Of a stretch of 64,000 nucleotides of DNA, positions 53,163 through 64,000 are shown piece by piece. Source of the stretch: Ryuthela nishihirai (Eukaryota; Arthropoda; Arachnida; Araneae; Heptathelidae). Made by a program: the position numbers and the translations under genes. The notes under the pieces are model-generated. The model was not told the DNA's origin and made no database searches. It saw only the letters and a program-made list of their open reading frames with translations. Position 1 is the stretch's first letter. Every line of letters starts with the position of its first letter. The DNA lies in the NCBI GenBank assembly GCA_038380435.1, contig JAWZYU010000019.1, positions 28,545,801-28,609,800 on the forward strand, written 5' to 3'.

Positions 53163-53777
53163 GCTTGGGTTGTTTAATTTTTAAGCAGCACTTTTTTTGC
53201 ACACAATAGGTTAAATGGGCAGGTCGCAAGGACCCCGAGGGCTCAGAGAAGATTGGGAGAAGGAAACCCACTGGACAGCTGTTAGCAGACAGGTGGTAGT
53301 CTTCCGTCAAGGCCATCCAGCGTGTTCTTTAACGTGCACAGGGTATGGCTTTTTGCCGCACTCGATGCCACGGCTTTATGTCCCATGCGAAGAATGGCGG
53401 CCAGGGTATGGCTCTCTGCCGCACTCGATACCACGGCTTTATGTCCCATCCGAAGAATGGCGGCCAGTGTATGGCTCTCTGCCGTACTCGATGCCACGGC
53501 TTTATGTCCCATCCGAAGAATGGCGGCCAGGGTATGATTCTCTGCCGTACTCGATGTCACGGCTTTATGTCCCATCCGAAGAATGGAGGCCAGGGTATGG
53601 CTTTCTGCCGCACTCGATGCCATGACTTTATGTCCCATCCGAAGAATGGCGGCTTTTCCAAGCCCATCGGTGTCTTCTCACTGACCGATAAATCTTAATG
53701 CTGGTCAAAGTGGGACTCGAACCTGGAGACTGCAATTTACGAGCCTGGCACGTTACCGACTGATCCACCCCTATCCT
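53163..53777 (-). mobile_element. SINE-A copy with an internal 63-bp tandem amplification
   Basis: Reverse copy with normal tail side (GGGTTGTTTAATTTTTAAGC) and head side (GGGACTCGAACCTGGAGAC). The segment 53340-53655 is five tandem copies of 63 bp (GGGTATGGCTCTCTGCCGCA, then CTCGATGCCACGGCTTTATG, then TCCCATCCGAAGAATGGCGG, CCA) where the consensus has one. Confidence 0.95.
53340..53655. repeat. 63-bp tandem repeat x5 within a SINE
   Basis: Period of exactly 63 bp (21 codons), so three or more frames stay open across it. Units differ at a few positions (GCACTC/GTACTC; ATGCC/ATACC/ATGTC). Confidence 0.97.
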
Positions 53778-55225
53778 TTTGGCATTCAACATAATGAATT
53801 ATATGGTGTATATAATTAATATGAGTATATGTAGAAAAAAATGTGCATAAATATCGAAAAGAGCAGAAATATTTTAGGAGGTATATTTCAGAAAGTTCAG
53901 TAATAAATGAGATCCAAAATATAGAAAGAGAAGAACTACCACAAAGATAAGAAATATCGCAATGACAAATGTTACAGAGAAGAGAAATATCGCAATGGTC
54001 AAAAACACAAAAATAGTCAAAAGTCTCAAAAACACAAAAATAGTCAAAAGTCTCAAAAACCGAAAAACTAACTCTGATGGAAATTACCACTTAAATTTCA
54101 GATGATGACGTCATATGCAGATTTTTATCCCCTAATGTTCACAAGACAATTCAACGTTTTACTTTAGTGCCAAATTTGGTGAAGATTACAACTTGACATG
54201 GACAGATCACAGAGCAAAACGTTACCAAAAAAAGTATTTGCGAAGCAATGTATAGCCAGAAAAAATAACAACAGAAAGCAAGTGAAAATGGATGATAACA
54301 GTTTGAAAAAGAAGAAACAGAAATGGAGACAACTGTGGAGTAAATAAAAATGGGGAAAAATAGCCGGGAAGAAGAAAAAAAGATCGTTTGTGAAATACTG
54401 CCAACAGAAGCCATCCTCAAAGGATGTTGAAGTCGTTTACAAACTTTAATAATCGTTTTCTTCTTTACATTGCACTGCTGTTGCTGCAACTTCAAGAGTC
54501 ATTTTCACTCATCTGTTTCCAGAACGTCAACCCATTTGCCACTAGTGCTTAGACACATACATCCTAGCAGATAAGAGAGCAGAGGAGAAGGAAGCGAGAA
54601 AATACGATACCTCATCGAGCACACCATATGAAGGAACGAGGCCTATTAGCCGAAACAAACTTTCTCGAAAACCTTTCTAGAATGTCAAAACTGGAACATG
54701 GAAAGCAGAGAACCTATGCGAGGGACCGCAACGGCGATCATCTCGCAAAAGATGAATGATATCCGAGGACAGCGAGGTCGCACGAACGATTCTTGCTCCC
54801 TCCATGTGCTCCATCAGTTAAAGTTTACAGTTGGACGCTTTCGCTTTTGCAGGGACTCGTGTATATATACACACACAGGCGCGCAGACCATCAGCTTGCA
54901 TAGTCTCTCTGGACCCATATATTGGCGTGGGGCCAAGTCAGGGTTAAAATGGAGAGACGAAAGCATTTGTTACAGAACACGGTTGGCGACAGGGGGTTTT
55001 GTCGCCGCACGCTCGGTCTAACTTTGTTCAATGGACGAATTTTGAATCGGAGTGTCAGTTTGATGTTCGTAAACCCGAAGAGGCTGGGTTGCTCTAGTTT
55101 TATCTTTTACTGATTTTTCGTCCCTTTTTTTGACCGAGGATTTGTTGACTTCGTTTCTGAGATAGAAACATGCAAAACGAAAGGAAACAACTGTTTTTAG
55201 CGGAAAAATCTGAGAGGACTCTGAT
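53778..55225. other. Unannotated sequence
   Basis: A 27-bp direct repeat lies at 53998-54060 (CAAAAACACAAAAATAGTCA, AAAGTCT). The stretch 54690-55020 is GC-richer and open on the plus strand (107 codons) but has no domain I recognise. Confidence 0.35.
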
Positions 55226-55227
55226 TT

Positions 55228-55322
55228 TAGTTGGGTTGTTCTACTATGGCGCAGGGCTTTTGTATACACAGTGAGATATGTGGCCAAGTAATAAAGATTC
55301 CAAGGACTCAAAGCTGGGAAGA
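55228..55322 (-). mobile_element. SINE-A 3' fragment, decayed
   Basis: AGTTGGGTTGTTCTACTATG to CCAAGGACTCAAAGCTGGG in reverse; truncated. Confidence 0.65.
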
Positions 55323-55326
55323 AGAT

Positions 55327-55700
55327 GGATTGGATTGTTTTTTGTCTCTTAGCGGCACTCTTTAGCACACAATTGACTAAATGGCCATTCCACAAGGATC
55401 CAAAGCATTCAAAGAAGGTAGAGGGAAGAGGGTCCACAGAACACCTGTTGGGAGATATATGGTAGCCTCATATCTAGGCCATCGAAAGTGTTCTTTAACG
55501 TGCACAGATTACGACTCTCCTGCACACAGAAACATGGCTTAATGTACCGTCCAATGGACGGCGGTCTTTCTAAACCCACTGGTCCCCCTTTTCTGACCAA
55601 GGAAAGTGTGGGGTTTTCGGAAGATAAATCTCAGTTGGGACTCGAACCTGGCAATTGTAGACTAAGAGCCTGTTGCGTTACCGATTGATTCTCCCCATCT
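55327..55700 (-). mobile_element. SINE-A copy, diverged
   Basis: Reverse copy from GGATTGGATTGTTTTTTGTC to a decayed head (complement of GTTCGAGTCCCAACTGAG) and CCCCATCTCC. Confidence 0.88.
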
Positions 55701-56880
55701 CCTCTGATGGATAACCATTTTTCAAAAATTGGGCAACATTCTCACCAGAATACATTATGCTGATTAAATTGTATTAAAGTATTATAAACGGTAAGATAAA
55801 CATGTGGTTATTAAGTGATTCAATCGTAATTTTACATAGCCACTATTAGATTAGATTTAATACAGAAACTTTCTTACAGTTTCCAAGAATAAAACAATTT
55901 AAGGGGAATGACAGTTTTCAATGACTTTTAAATGTCAACTAACTTCAGATATAAGTTGCCAATCCTTGCTTACATGCAAAGTGAATATTATTGAAAATAA
56001 AGCTCTCTAAAGTGTTTATTAAGATCTTTAATTTACTATTGTGATTTTGTTATTATAAAAAGATTATTTTTGAAATGTTGTGGTAAAATGCTGTGTAGAA
56101 AATGGGTTTAGAATGTTGCATTCCATTTTCATAATAGGAATGGTGCATTCCTTTCTTTTTAAACATTTTACTGTATTTTAGATGAATTTGGAGGAGACTG
56201 ACGACCTAAAAGTTATCCTACCAAAATTACTCCGTCACTTGCAATGTTATCTCAAATGATATATCCAAATGTATGTTCAGAAACGTTGAAATAACTTTTA
56301 ATTTTGTGTAAAAATTCAACATTAAAAACCTAAAGTCTAGTGTGTTTTTATTTCAATAACATTCCTTTAGCATTTCAAACTCTCGGGAAGTGCTTAACAT
56401 CAACATAAACGTCTATGAGAACTTATGACATAACATAATTAAAATGGTAATAAGAAAAATTTTAGCATATCGTATCGCTATTTATTCTCCATTAATACAT
56501 ATGTAGTTACCAGTAGAAATATTGATTAAAATACTGTTAAATATATTTGGTTAACTTACAAAATTACAGTTATAGTTAGCGTTGCCACAAAGCTTTTGAG
56601 TCGCTTCTGGGAGAACTAAATTGTATTATATTGTTCAGAAGTAAGGGGGTTTCAGGCACAGCCATGATTATAATTGGAGAAAAATAATATAATTTAAATT
56701 AAATTTAATCACGCAAATTAAAATAAAATTATAGTGTCGATTACATTTTCGATATTTTAATCGGCATGCTGTAATTTAACTTAATAAGTACTATTCAGTT
56801 TTTTTTTACAATTTTTGAATTCTTCTTTTAATGAACAGACCAAAGAAAATCTAAGGAGAAAAAGACTAGCTTTGCACAAG
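55701..56880. other. AT-rich non-coding stretch
   Basis: No recognisable gene or repeat. Confidence 0.45.
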
Positions 56881-57160
56881 CGTAAGTGGCGCCGTTCTGC
56901 GGAATTTTACCGAAGCCGAACGTGGCAAATTGATGTGGAGGTACAAAAACAACTGTAAGGGGCGATCTGCGCATGCGCAGTGCAATCATTTTAGCCCACT
57001 GCAGCTATGGTTTGTCTTACTATTGTTATATATTTTGGGATTTAAACAGCGTTTCCAAATATCTAACAGCCATGGTTGTTTGACACAGTGGTAGCTGACC
57101 CTAAAGTTATTCAATGAGTGTTTTATCCCGTTCAGGAGTACATTTTACGATACCTGGAAA
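56881..57160. promoter_or_regulatory. Candidate promoter patch with a perfect NRF1-type site
   Basis: GC-richer than the flanks. TGCGCATGCGCA at 56968-56979 is a perfect match to the NRF1 consensus YGCGCAYGCGCR and extends to a 14-bp palindrome (CTGCGCATGCGCAG). In animals such sites are typical of housekeeping promoters. No initiation codon with a plausible first exon was identified, so gene and direction are unknown. Confidence 0.35.
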
Positions 57161-58228
57161 AGCCGTTGTATGTTTATTTTGAGTAATTTTGCAGAATTTT
57201 TAAAATTAATATGTAAATTAATACATTTAATCATCTTGTGAATATATATAAGTCAATGTATGTTGCAGGTTTATGTTCCCTGGAGCATATTGATGTACAT
57301 TGGCTTCTGCACTTTGCTCTAACAGTGTAATTCTTTTTTTATGGTTGATACGGGAAGTGCGTGCTGCCATCTGTTGAACGTTTATAGAAGTAAAAAACTC
57401 GGTATGATATTTATTGAAAATATCAGCAATTGTATAAAAAATAATAACATAGATCATGTTATCGTGTATTGACACATAGATCTCAATTTATTATAATATA
57501 CTAAATGCTGTAGGTTGTACAAAATATTAAAATTTTGTTCTTTAACATAGCTACTACTAGTTTTACAAAATTGGATTTTATTAAAGAAAATGATTACATT
57601 ATTACTAGACATTTTCTTTTTAAACGAAATGAAAATTATGATTGTACCTCATGAAGGAAATGAACATTTTCCAGAGTCAAAGTGTATGTAAAATTACTCA
57701 CGTGGTGTAAGCAATTGAAAACTTTGCTCGGCGGTGGAAAAATAATGCAGGGAACTCGCTCCTCCCCCTGGCTAGGTGGCTTCATTGCAATGCACGAATT
57801 TACCATGTTTAGAGGGCGCTGCAATCGAAAAGTATACATTACGTCTATGGAAGCTAGCTCTCTTCTCCCTTAGACACTCCTTGAACAGACGTTGGCATTT
57901 ATATTGATCTTACTGAGGAATTTTCTCTTCCTGGGCATCATTTCACGAATTTTATTTTCAAAATTTTTACTAGTCTGTAATAAGAAAAATTAAAGAGAAA
58001 GTTTTTTATCTGATCTATTATAAATTAAAAATGTTTTTTTAATACTTTATTGTAGATATTTTTGAGATTGCATCACATTTTTTCCTAATCAGGTTACGGT
58101 TTGAATTTATCTCTGTTTTGCTCATATTTACTTAAAAGGTTTCTACAATTCCTCTTGTTCAATCTAACTGGTTTCAAATCTCCATATTTTATAAGTCAAA
58201 AGTGCCAAATTCCATAAATAGAAGTAAA
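57161..58228. other. Unannotated sequence
   Basis: GC-richer, possibly unique around 57715-57870; otherwise AT-rich. No domain recognised. Confidence 0.4.
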
Positions 58229-58229
58229 T

Positions 58230-58368
58230 TAAATACCCCTCAAGCAGCAGCTGCTTGCCGCAGAGGTCTGACAGTTAATACATCATAGAGAACAGTTAAT
58301 ACACCTTAGAGAAAAATCTGAAAAGAAAACGAGACCTCAGCAGAGAAAACGAGACCTCAGTAGGAAAA
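58230..58368 (-). mobile_element. SINE-B copy, 5'-truncated and decayed
   Basis: AAATACCCCTCAAGCAGCAG, GCCGCAGAGGTCTGACAG, then a locally doubled GAGAACAGTTAATACA / AACGAGACCTCAGCAG segment. Confidence 0.75.
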
Positions 58369-58535
58369 TTACCTGACACATTTTCAATAGTTGGATTCGT
58401 TTATGCAGGAACTCGATTTGTCCATCTAATACTTGAGTTGTACAAAGTAAACAAAAAAAAATGTGCTGTTTGGAGAATGATAAAGAATCACAGGTAAGCA
58501 TCTATAGGAGATATACATTAAATAACCATAAACGG
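58369..58535. other. Short unique spacer
   Basis: No feature apart from the SINE target duplication at its right edge. Confidence 0.5.
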
Positions 58536-58920
58536 GTTGGGTTGTTTTACCTCTGAGCGGCATTTTTTGCACACCATGGGCTAAATGGCCAGGTCACAAG
58601 GACCCCGAAGGCTCAGAGAAGGTTGGGGGAGGGGACCCACTGGAACAGATGTTGGGAGACAGATGGTAGCCTCCCGTCAAAGCCATCCAGCATGTTCTTT
58701 AACGTGCACAGGGTATGGCTCTCCCGCACACGGAGCCACAGCTTAACGTCCCATCCGACGGACGGCGGCCTTTCCAAGCCCATCGGTGTCCCCTATTGAC
58801 CGTGGGCAGGGCGGGGAATTTTGCGGAGATAAATCTCAACGCTGACCCAGCTGGGACTCGAACCTGGGAACTACAGATTACGAGCCTGGCGTGCTACCGA
58901 CTGAACCACCCCCGCCCCTC
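58536..58920 (-). mobile_element. SINE-A copy, full length with target duplication
   Basis: Near-consensus reverse copy. Target duplication ACCATAAACGG at 58525-58535 and 58921-58931. Confidence 0.97.
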
Positions 58921-58931
58921 ACCATAAACGG

Positions 58932-59430
58932 ATAATTTTTTTTATAATTAATTAATGCATATCACCTATATGCATATCACCTTACCTGTGATTGTCTATT
59001 ATTCAACATAACATCCTTTTGCTTGATGAAAGCGCGTGTTACCTAAAAAAAAATACCACCCTCTTGTCGTTTGATGATGATAGAAAATGATGCTGGTCGT
59101 GTGCACTAACCTGGAAAAGTTTCTTGTAGAAAAGTTTCTTTGTCTGACTTTAATTACAGTCAGATAGATTCCAATGACTAACTCCATGGTATAATGCTTA
59201 AAGCCATCAGTAGAAGAGATCTTGATCAGCTGTCAGAGCACCTGACATATTATCAAGTGGTCGTGAGTTTGGATGCCACTCAGCTAATGACAATTTTTCC
59301 TCTATAATTAATTAATATTAAATAATTAACCGTTTGTGATACCTTTATGAAGCTAGAGAAGAACACAGAGTTTCACATTATCCGGGATTTTTGATATCCA
59401 TGGATATCGGAGAGTAATTTTTGATATCCA
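58932..59430. other. Unannotated sequence with a tRNA-like patch
   Basis: 59215-59285 resembles a decayed tRNA or SINE head (CAGCTGTCAGAGCACCTGAC; GGTCGTGAGTTTGGATGCCA). A 16-bp perfect palindrome GATATCCATGGATATC is at 59393-59408 and half of it recurs at 59421-59430. Confidence 0.4.
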
Positions 59431-59434
59431 TGGT

Positions 59435-59592
59435 TATGGACGACGGCTTTTTCAAACCCACTGATGTCCTCTACTGACAGAAGGCAGTACGCAGAGTTTT
59501 GCGAAGGTAATCTGCAGTACCCAGGTGGGACTCCAACCTGAGAACTGCAGATTACGAGCCTGACGAGCTACCTACTGAGTCCCCATTCGTCA
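59435..59592 (-). mobile_element. SINE-A 5' half
   Basis: Reverse fragment from GGACGACGGCTTTTTCAAAC to a tRNA-like head (GAGAACTGCAGATTACGAGC). Confidence 0.8.
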
Positions 59593-59594
59593 TA

Positions 59595-59760
59595 TGCCAG
59601 GGATTCATACCCCTGTGCAGGTTAAAGAACACGCTAATAAACTTGATGGAAACTGCCATCAATCTCCTAACATTAGATCCATTTTACACCAGCTCGTAGC
59701 ACTTCGGGTTCTGGTGATCTGGTAATTTAAATCATTTTATTCACAAGAGCGACACTCGGG
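59595..59760 (+). mobile_element. SINE-A 3' half, head-to-head with the previous
   Basis: Forward fragment GTGCAGGTTAAAGAACACGC to TTCACAAGAGCGACACTCGG. With the preceding fragment it looks like one copy whose halves were inverted. Confidence 0.7.
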
Positions 59761-60230
59761 TATATAGCGATATAAAATTTAAGAGAGAAAATTACAAGCT
59801 TTACTGTCAATTCTGCAAATTACTCCAAATTTGAATAAGTTGGCCGTGAAGACTCAAACTCAAAAATTACTGTTTTTTGGATAGTTTTCTTTAATTATAT
59901 TTGAATACAGTTTTATTCAATATCTTTGAATATACCTATTTTGAAATTTTACGTTAAGTTTTTTTTCTAAATGAAATAAAATAATTTGCGGCTTTTTTTT
60001 TTTCTGGTACGCGTTTTTATCCAATAAAGGTTATAATTTGAGGCTCACCGAATACTTTTTTTGTTATAGCTTTTAAACCCTACAAAGATTTTCTACCCTT
60101 ATATTAGGATGATCTCAGCATTGAAATAAATGGAATAATATTCTTGAAGTATCAGGTAGCGAGTTGATGGGTTGCAAATTGAATCTTCTTTCGATTAGCG
60201 TTAAAAACAAAAATGTAACTTTGCTGCATC
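59761..60230. other. AT-rich non-coding stretch
   Basis: No recognisable feature. Confidence 0.45.
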
Positions 60231-61110
60231 GTGAAAACAAAGAGGAGAAAATTTTGTCTTTTCTTAAAAGAAGTGCTGAATCGGAATTCTTCCAATATTA
60301 AAAAAGAGTGGTACACTTCCTCGTCGTCTTCCTCTTAACGTGAAACTAAATTTTGTTTCACATTAAGGGAAGAAATTAGTTTTGCAACTAAAAAAAAAAG
60401 GCTCCCTTTATTTTAATTTTAAACAAATGGCTTTTCGCTGCCTTAGAGGAAGAAAAATACTATTCTCTTTCCAATTTTTAATAAATATTTTTCAAAAAGG
60501 TGAAAGAATACTCCGTAGATATATGAAGGAGATAAGCTATATTTAGCTCCTTCTCGTTTCACATACTACATGCACAAGGACACACTTCTGACCTAGCAGT
60601 CAGGTAATCTAACCACTATACCAGATAGGGCCAAGAAATTTTAAACAAAAAAAAAGAAATACTTTATGCGTAAAGAAACATAGAACTTTGCTCTACCTTA
60701 GAGAATAGAAGGAGTTTTATTCTGTCCTAAAAGAAGAAAATGAATTAGAAAGAGAACTTTTTTTTTCTTACCATGAAATAAAAGGGTAAATAAAACAAAA
60801 TGAGCTTTTTTTGCTTAAGATATAAATATTTTGTCAAAGACAAGGAAAAAAAAGAAGAAAAATGAATTTATTTAAGAGTAAAAAAGGTTATACTCAAAAT
60901 AGTTTTCTACCAAGTGAAAAATCAGAAGGGGTTTTCTTCTACAGTAAAAAAAATATCTTGTATTTAAAATAGTTTTCCCACCTGAAAGAAAAAAGAATAT
61001 TACACGTAGAAAAGAGAAGGGTGGTATGCATTCATTCAAAAGGTTTCCTTCTACCCTAAAAGAAGAAAAGGATTTTTCCTACTTTCTTTTCCCCACTTAA
61101 TTTAAAGGAA
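60231..61110. repeat. Purine-rich degenerate repeat region
   Basis: Irregular recurrence of AAAGAAGAAAA, GTTTTCTTCTAC and CTACC-CTAAAAGAAGAAAA words about every 45-70 bp. A hairpin CGTGAAAC / GTTTCACA is at 60341-60362. Strand asymmetry alternates between R-rich and Y-rich blocks. Confidence 0.5.
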
Positions 61111-61559
61111 ACGAATTTCTTGCTCGTTAAAGAAGAGAAAGCTTCCCTCTCCCATCAACTTCTCCACATCTCCGTTTCACTGAATGTCCCTTTTCCTTTG
61201 ATCCACACAGAGCCGAATCCAGTTCATTCGTCACTCGGCATTCTTCGTCTTATCTTCTTCAGATTCCTGAGCCGTGTGCAATTCCCTAAATTGCCGTGCC
61301 TTCGTTATCACCGGAGCAATCTAATCCAGTCTTACACAAGAAAGGAAGCAGACCTAGAGAGTCAACGATAGTTTTCCTTTCGTACTATCTTTCTGCTTCT
61401 CTCTGTGTCTCTATCTTTTGTGTCTCTCTCTGTGTGAGTGCTTGTGAATGCCCTTTTTTCTCTTTGTCACGTTGGGTGGGACACTAAAAGGGTAAAAAAC
61501 AAAGTAACAAAAAAAAGAAATACGTAAAAACCAAAAAGTGCGCTTTTTTTCCTGTCTTT
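61111..61559. other. Unannotated pyrimidine-rich sequence
   Basis: TCTC-rich around 61370-61440. Open frames on the plus strand (83 and 63 codons) without domain evidence. Confidence 0.35.
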
Positions 61560-62043
61560 TACCCCTTCAGTCCCTGGTAACTAAAGCCAATCCCGAATCT
61601 CCTCGGGCAGCCGAAACCGCTAACATACATTTCCCAGCACGCGCCACGGGAAGATAGGCCTGTAATCTCTCGCACTCAATGATTGTATCCTGGCACCTCG
61701 AGCCGGGGGAGATTTCACTGCTGCGTGACAGTACTGTTCCCCGAGCAGTTTTCGTTCTTTATTTTTGTTTCTTATTCTTCGCGTCGTTCTCTTTGTGACA
61801 CACTACTGCGCTTTCTCTCCCTCACGTGCGTATAGAGACGCGTGCGTGCACAAGTATTCAGACATGTCCTTGTCACCTACGACATCAAAAGAACCGTGCG
61901 ACAACAGCAGCAAACATTCCTCCGTTCAAAAGTCTTTCAACTTGACTCTGTGTGTCAACGACGCGAAGCTTCAAGAGGTCACCAGGAGAGACAGGGAGCG
62001 ACTAGACAATGATCATCACAACCAAGGGACTCAGCTTGTTTAG
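61560..62043 (+). other. Candidate promoter and first exon (unrecognised)
   Basis: A unique, GC- and CpG-richer patch. An open frame ends at 62043; its methionine at 61864 gives a 59-residue reading (MSLSPTTSKEPCDNSSKHSS onwards, charged and hydrophilic, ending NQGTQLV). No domain, signal peptide or membrane segment is seen, and no GT donor is needed because the frame closes. It could be a 5' untranslated exon with a short upstream frame, a small gene or chance. Confidence 0.25.
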
Positions 62044-62349
62044 TATGCTCAGTGTTTACTGCTATTTTGATTGGGTGGATAAAAGCCGGGTGAATAGGAA
62101 AAAAATAACATGAATAAGAATGAGATAGGGAATCTTTAGATGGATTGTTTAGTGCTTTTTTTTTTAAGAGTAGGTGCCAATTTAGAAAATATTTGTTTCG
62201 AAATATGTGGAAACTTTAGAAAGTATGTTTTAAAGAGTAGTTTCCTTTCATTATTTTATTTGTCTTTGGCATACAAATGCAATCTAAATAAATGCGTTCA
62301 AATACAGTTTACTACTCAACACAGGCTGGGATATGGGAAAAAAAATCGA
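62044..62349. other. Unannotated sequence
   Basis: No recognisable feature. Confidence 0.4.
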
Positions 62350-62612
62350 ATTTGGGTTGTTTTACCTCTGAGTACCACTTTTTTTACCACAATGGGCTAA
62401 TGGTCTAATCACAAGAACACCGAGGGCTCAAAGAAGATTGAGGGAGGAAACCCGCTGGACAGCTATTGGGAGACAGATGGTAGGTTCCCATCAAGGCCAT
62501 CCAACGTGTTCTTTAACATGCACAGAGTATTGCTCTCCCGCACACGAGGTCAGGGCTTAACATTCCATCCGACGGACGGCGGCCATCAGTGTCCTCTACT
62601 GACAGGGAGGGG
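62350..62612 (-). mobile_element. SINE-A copy lacking the tRNA head
   Basis: Reverse copy from TTTGGGTTGTTTTACCTCTG to TGTCCTCTACTGACAGGGAG; head absent. Confidence 0.9.
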
Positions 62613-62785
62613 AAAAAAGAATTTGGTGTATCTGAAAGAGTAGTAGTAGATCCATTTATACATTTGCTGTTCCCACTAATTTCCGCAATAATTTGTGCAA
62701 ATTGTATATGCTTTTAAAAACACTTTTCCGAACGATATAGACTCGTTTACACGAGTAGCGGTAGAGAATTTGATCTTAAGGTAGA
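62613..62785. other. Unannotated sequence
   Basis: No recognisable feature. Confidence 0.4.
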
Positions 62786-63185
62786 TGAGGATTTGGTAAT
62801 TTTAACAAGTATCATTTCCATCGAATAAGTGGTAATTTAAAGAAGTGTAAGCATCAGTAATATATAACTGAAGAAAGCATTTTCTAATTAGTATTCAGAA
62901 ACTGTTGGGTACGAAATTGGAACAATTTCAAAATGCAATTATTTTTAATGAATATCTCGTAAATTAAGAGCGCACTTTTTAACGGATACTTGGTAATTGA
63001 AAATGTTTTGCTCATTGAAACAGATATGTTTTAACTCGATGTTTTCAATCAATGTATGGTGAAATTTGAAAGTATTTCCTATGATTCGTAATTAATTTTG
63101 AAAGTTTTTTAATGAGCACATGGTAATATCAGAAAGCTTTTTAATGAATAGCGAGAAATCTTGAAAAGTGTTTTTTTTCCTTCCC
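62786..63185. repeat. Degenerate tandem repeat, ~40-bp period
   Basis: Words such as TGGTAATTT(GA)AAAG and TTTTTAATGAATA recur about every 35-45 bp, for example at 62793, 62831, 62989, 63056, 63121 and 63150 with heavy divergence. Confidence 0.55.
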
Positions 63186-63560
63186 AAGCATCAATAAGTT
63201 ACTAATGATTTCATTTTTATGACGTGATTTTATATTCTGAGTTATTCAGATACTTTCGGGATTTATTTTTTTTGGGGAAACTCTTAAAAAAACTATTTTT
63301 AAAGCAAGGAATGAACAAAAAGATGACTGAAAAAAAAAAGTTATTTTAATCACGAAAAACAAACACAGAAAAAATGGAAAAATTAAATAATTGAATGTTT
63401 TCCAAAATATGTATTTTTTTCTACTTTTTAATCTTCAATGTCAGATTATTCATAAAATTTCTACTAAATATTAGTACTATTCGCAGCTTTATTAAAATTT
63501 AGAGCATACTTTGAATTCGGTCCTTATTTTTGTTAAGTTAGACTAAAAAATTTTGACTCT
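63186..63560. other. AT-rich non-coding stretch
   Basis: No recognisable feature. Confidence 0.45.
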
Positions 63561-63561
63561 A

Positions 63562-63642
63562 AAGCAATTACTTGCAGCAAGGTCTGACAAGAGTCCTGTC
63601 AGTATAATGCGCCATAGAGAAGGACTGTGAGATATGGCTGTG
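63562..63642 (-). mobile_element. SINE-B 3' fragment
   Basis: AAGCAATTACTTGCAGCAAG, then GTCTGACAAGAGTCCTGTCA and CGCCATAGAGAAGGACTG follow SINE-B in reverse. Confidence 0.7.
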
Positions 63643-63968
63643 GGGCTGTGTTGTTTTACCTCTGAGTGGCATTTCTGTGCACACCATGGGATAAATGGTC
63701 AACGAAAAGACCCCATGTACTAAGAGAAGTTTGCGGAAGGGACCACATTTACAGCTGTTAGGAGAAAGATGGAAGCCAACGAATCAGTGTGTTCTTTAAT
63801 GTGCACCGCTCTTCTAACGGAGCCACGGCTTAAAATCTCATCCGATGGACGGCGGCCGAACCCACAGGGTGGAGGTTTAGCGAAGATAAATGCCACCACT
63901 GGAACACGATCTGGAAACCGCAAATTATGAATATTGCGTGGCACCGACTGAGGCCACACCCGAAAACG
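63643..63968 (-). mobile_element. SINE-A copy, diverged and shortened
   Basis: Reverse copy from GTGTTGTTTTACCTCTGAGT to a decayed head (GGCACCGACTGAGGCCACAC). Several internal deletions. Confidence 0.85.
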
Positions 63969-64000
63969 TAGGAGAGACCTCATTAGAAAGACAACACAAG

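Noticed and set aside
53215..53698. Several 100-codon repeat-protein frames on both strands
   Set aside because: They are the 63-bp amplification within SINE-A. The period is a multiple of three, so open frames extend automatically.
60585..60632. Minus-strand tRNA-like sequence (TGGTATAGTGGTTAGATTAC)
   Set aside because: It has an A-box-like start but no B box at the right distance, so neither a tRNA nor a SINE can be supported.

Overview
This is eukaryotic, AT-rich, almost entirely non-coding DNA from an animal. The PAN/Apple-domain exon with GT-AG splice sites, the Tc1, mariner, Tigger/pogo, piggyBac-like and hAT-like elements, the Jockey-type reverse transcriptase and the very large number of tRNA-derived SINEs all fit an arthropod. 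My best guess is a chelicerate, probably a spider; this is inference, as no species-diagnostic gene is present. There are no operons, ribosome-binding sites, rRNAs or convincing tRNA genes.

The only host coding sequence I can defend is one exon at 8201-8461 (+). It encodes a six-cysteine PAN/Apple module with phase-1 introns on both sides. The intron after it opens into about 1.1 kb of a ~44-bp tandem repeat. A weak candidate first exon or promoter lies at 61560-62043, and a perfect NRF1-type palindrome at 56968-56979 sits in a GC-richer, apparently unique patch.

The rest is repeats. About 45 full or broken copies of one tRNA-derived SINE (called SINE-A here: tRNA-like head, conserved ~300-bp body, AACCC-repeat tail, 11-13 bp target duplications) occupy roughly a fifth of the window. 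Nearly every short open reading frame in the window is a shadow of this SINE. A second tRNA-derived family (SINE-B) has about six copies. Layout: 0.8-1.2 kb mariner remnant; 2.5-2.9 kb relative of a TIR element; 3.5-4.3 kb tRNA-like pair and a minisatellite; 8.2-9.6 kb PAN exon and intron array; 10.9-16.5 kb two minisatellite arrays bracketing a ~3.3-kb foldback (inverted-repeat) structure, ending in a 50-bp array with a 250-bp higher-order period; 17-17.5 kb minisatellite; 18.0-19.3 kb Tc1 element; 20.7-22.0 kb TIR element with ~270-bp internal repeats; 22-26.8 kb SINE cluster; 27.6-30.3 kb degenerate minisatellite; 30.5-33.0 kb inverted pair of 33-bp (11-codon) arrays; 33.4-35.1 kb Tigger with two SINE insertions; 35.2-35.8 kb piggyBac-like MITE; 36.2-36.8 kb hAT-like MITE; 37.4-38.7 kb Jockey-type RT split by a palindromic MITE; 40 kb 568-bp MITE; 48.6-50.7 kb long-TIR mariner with a SINE inside; 53.2-53.8 kb SINE with a 63-bp internal amplification; then mostly AT-rich unique DNA.

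No multi-gene system is visible. The interest lies in the history of the mobile elements: insertions nest inside one another with readable target duplications, so their relative ages can be ordered.
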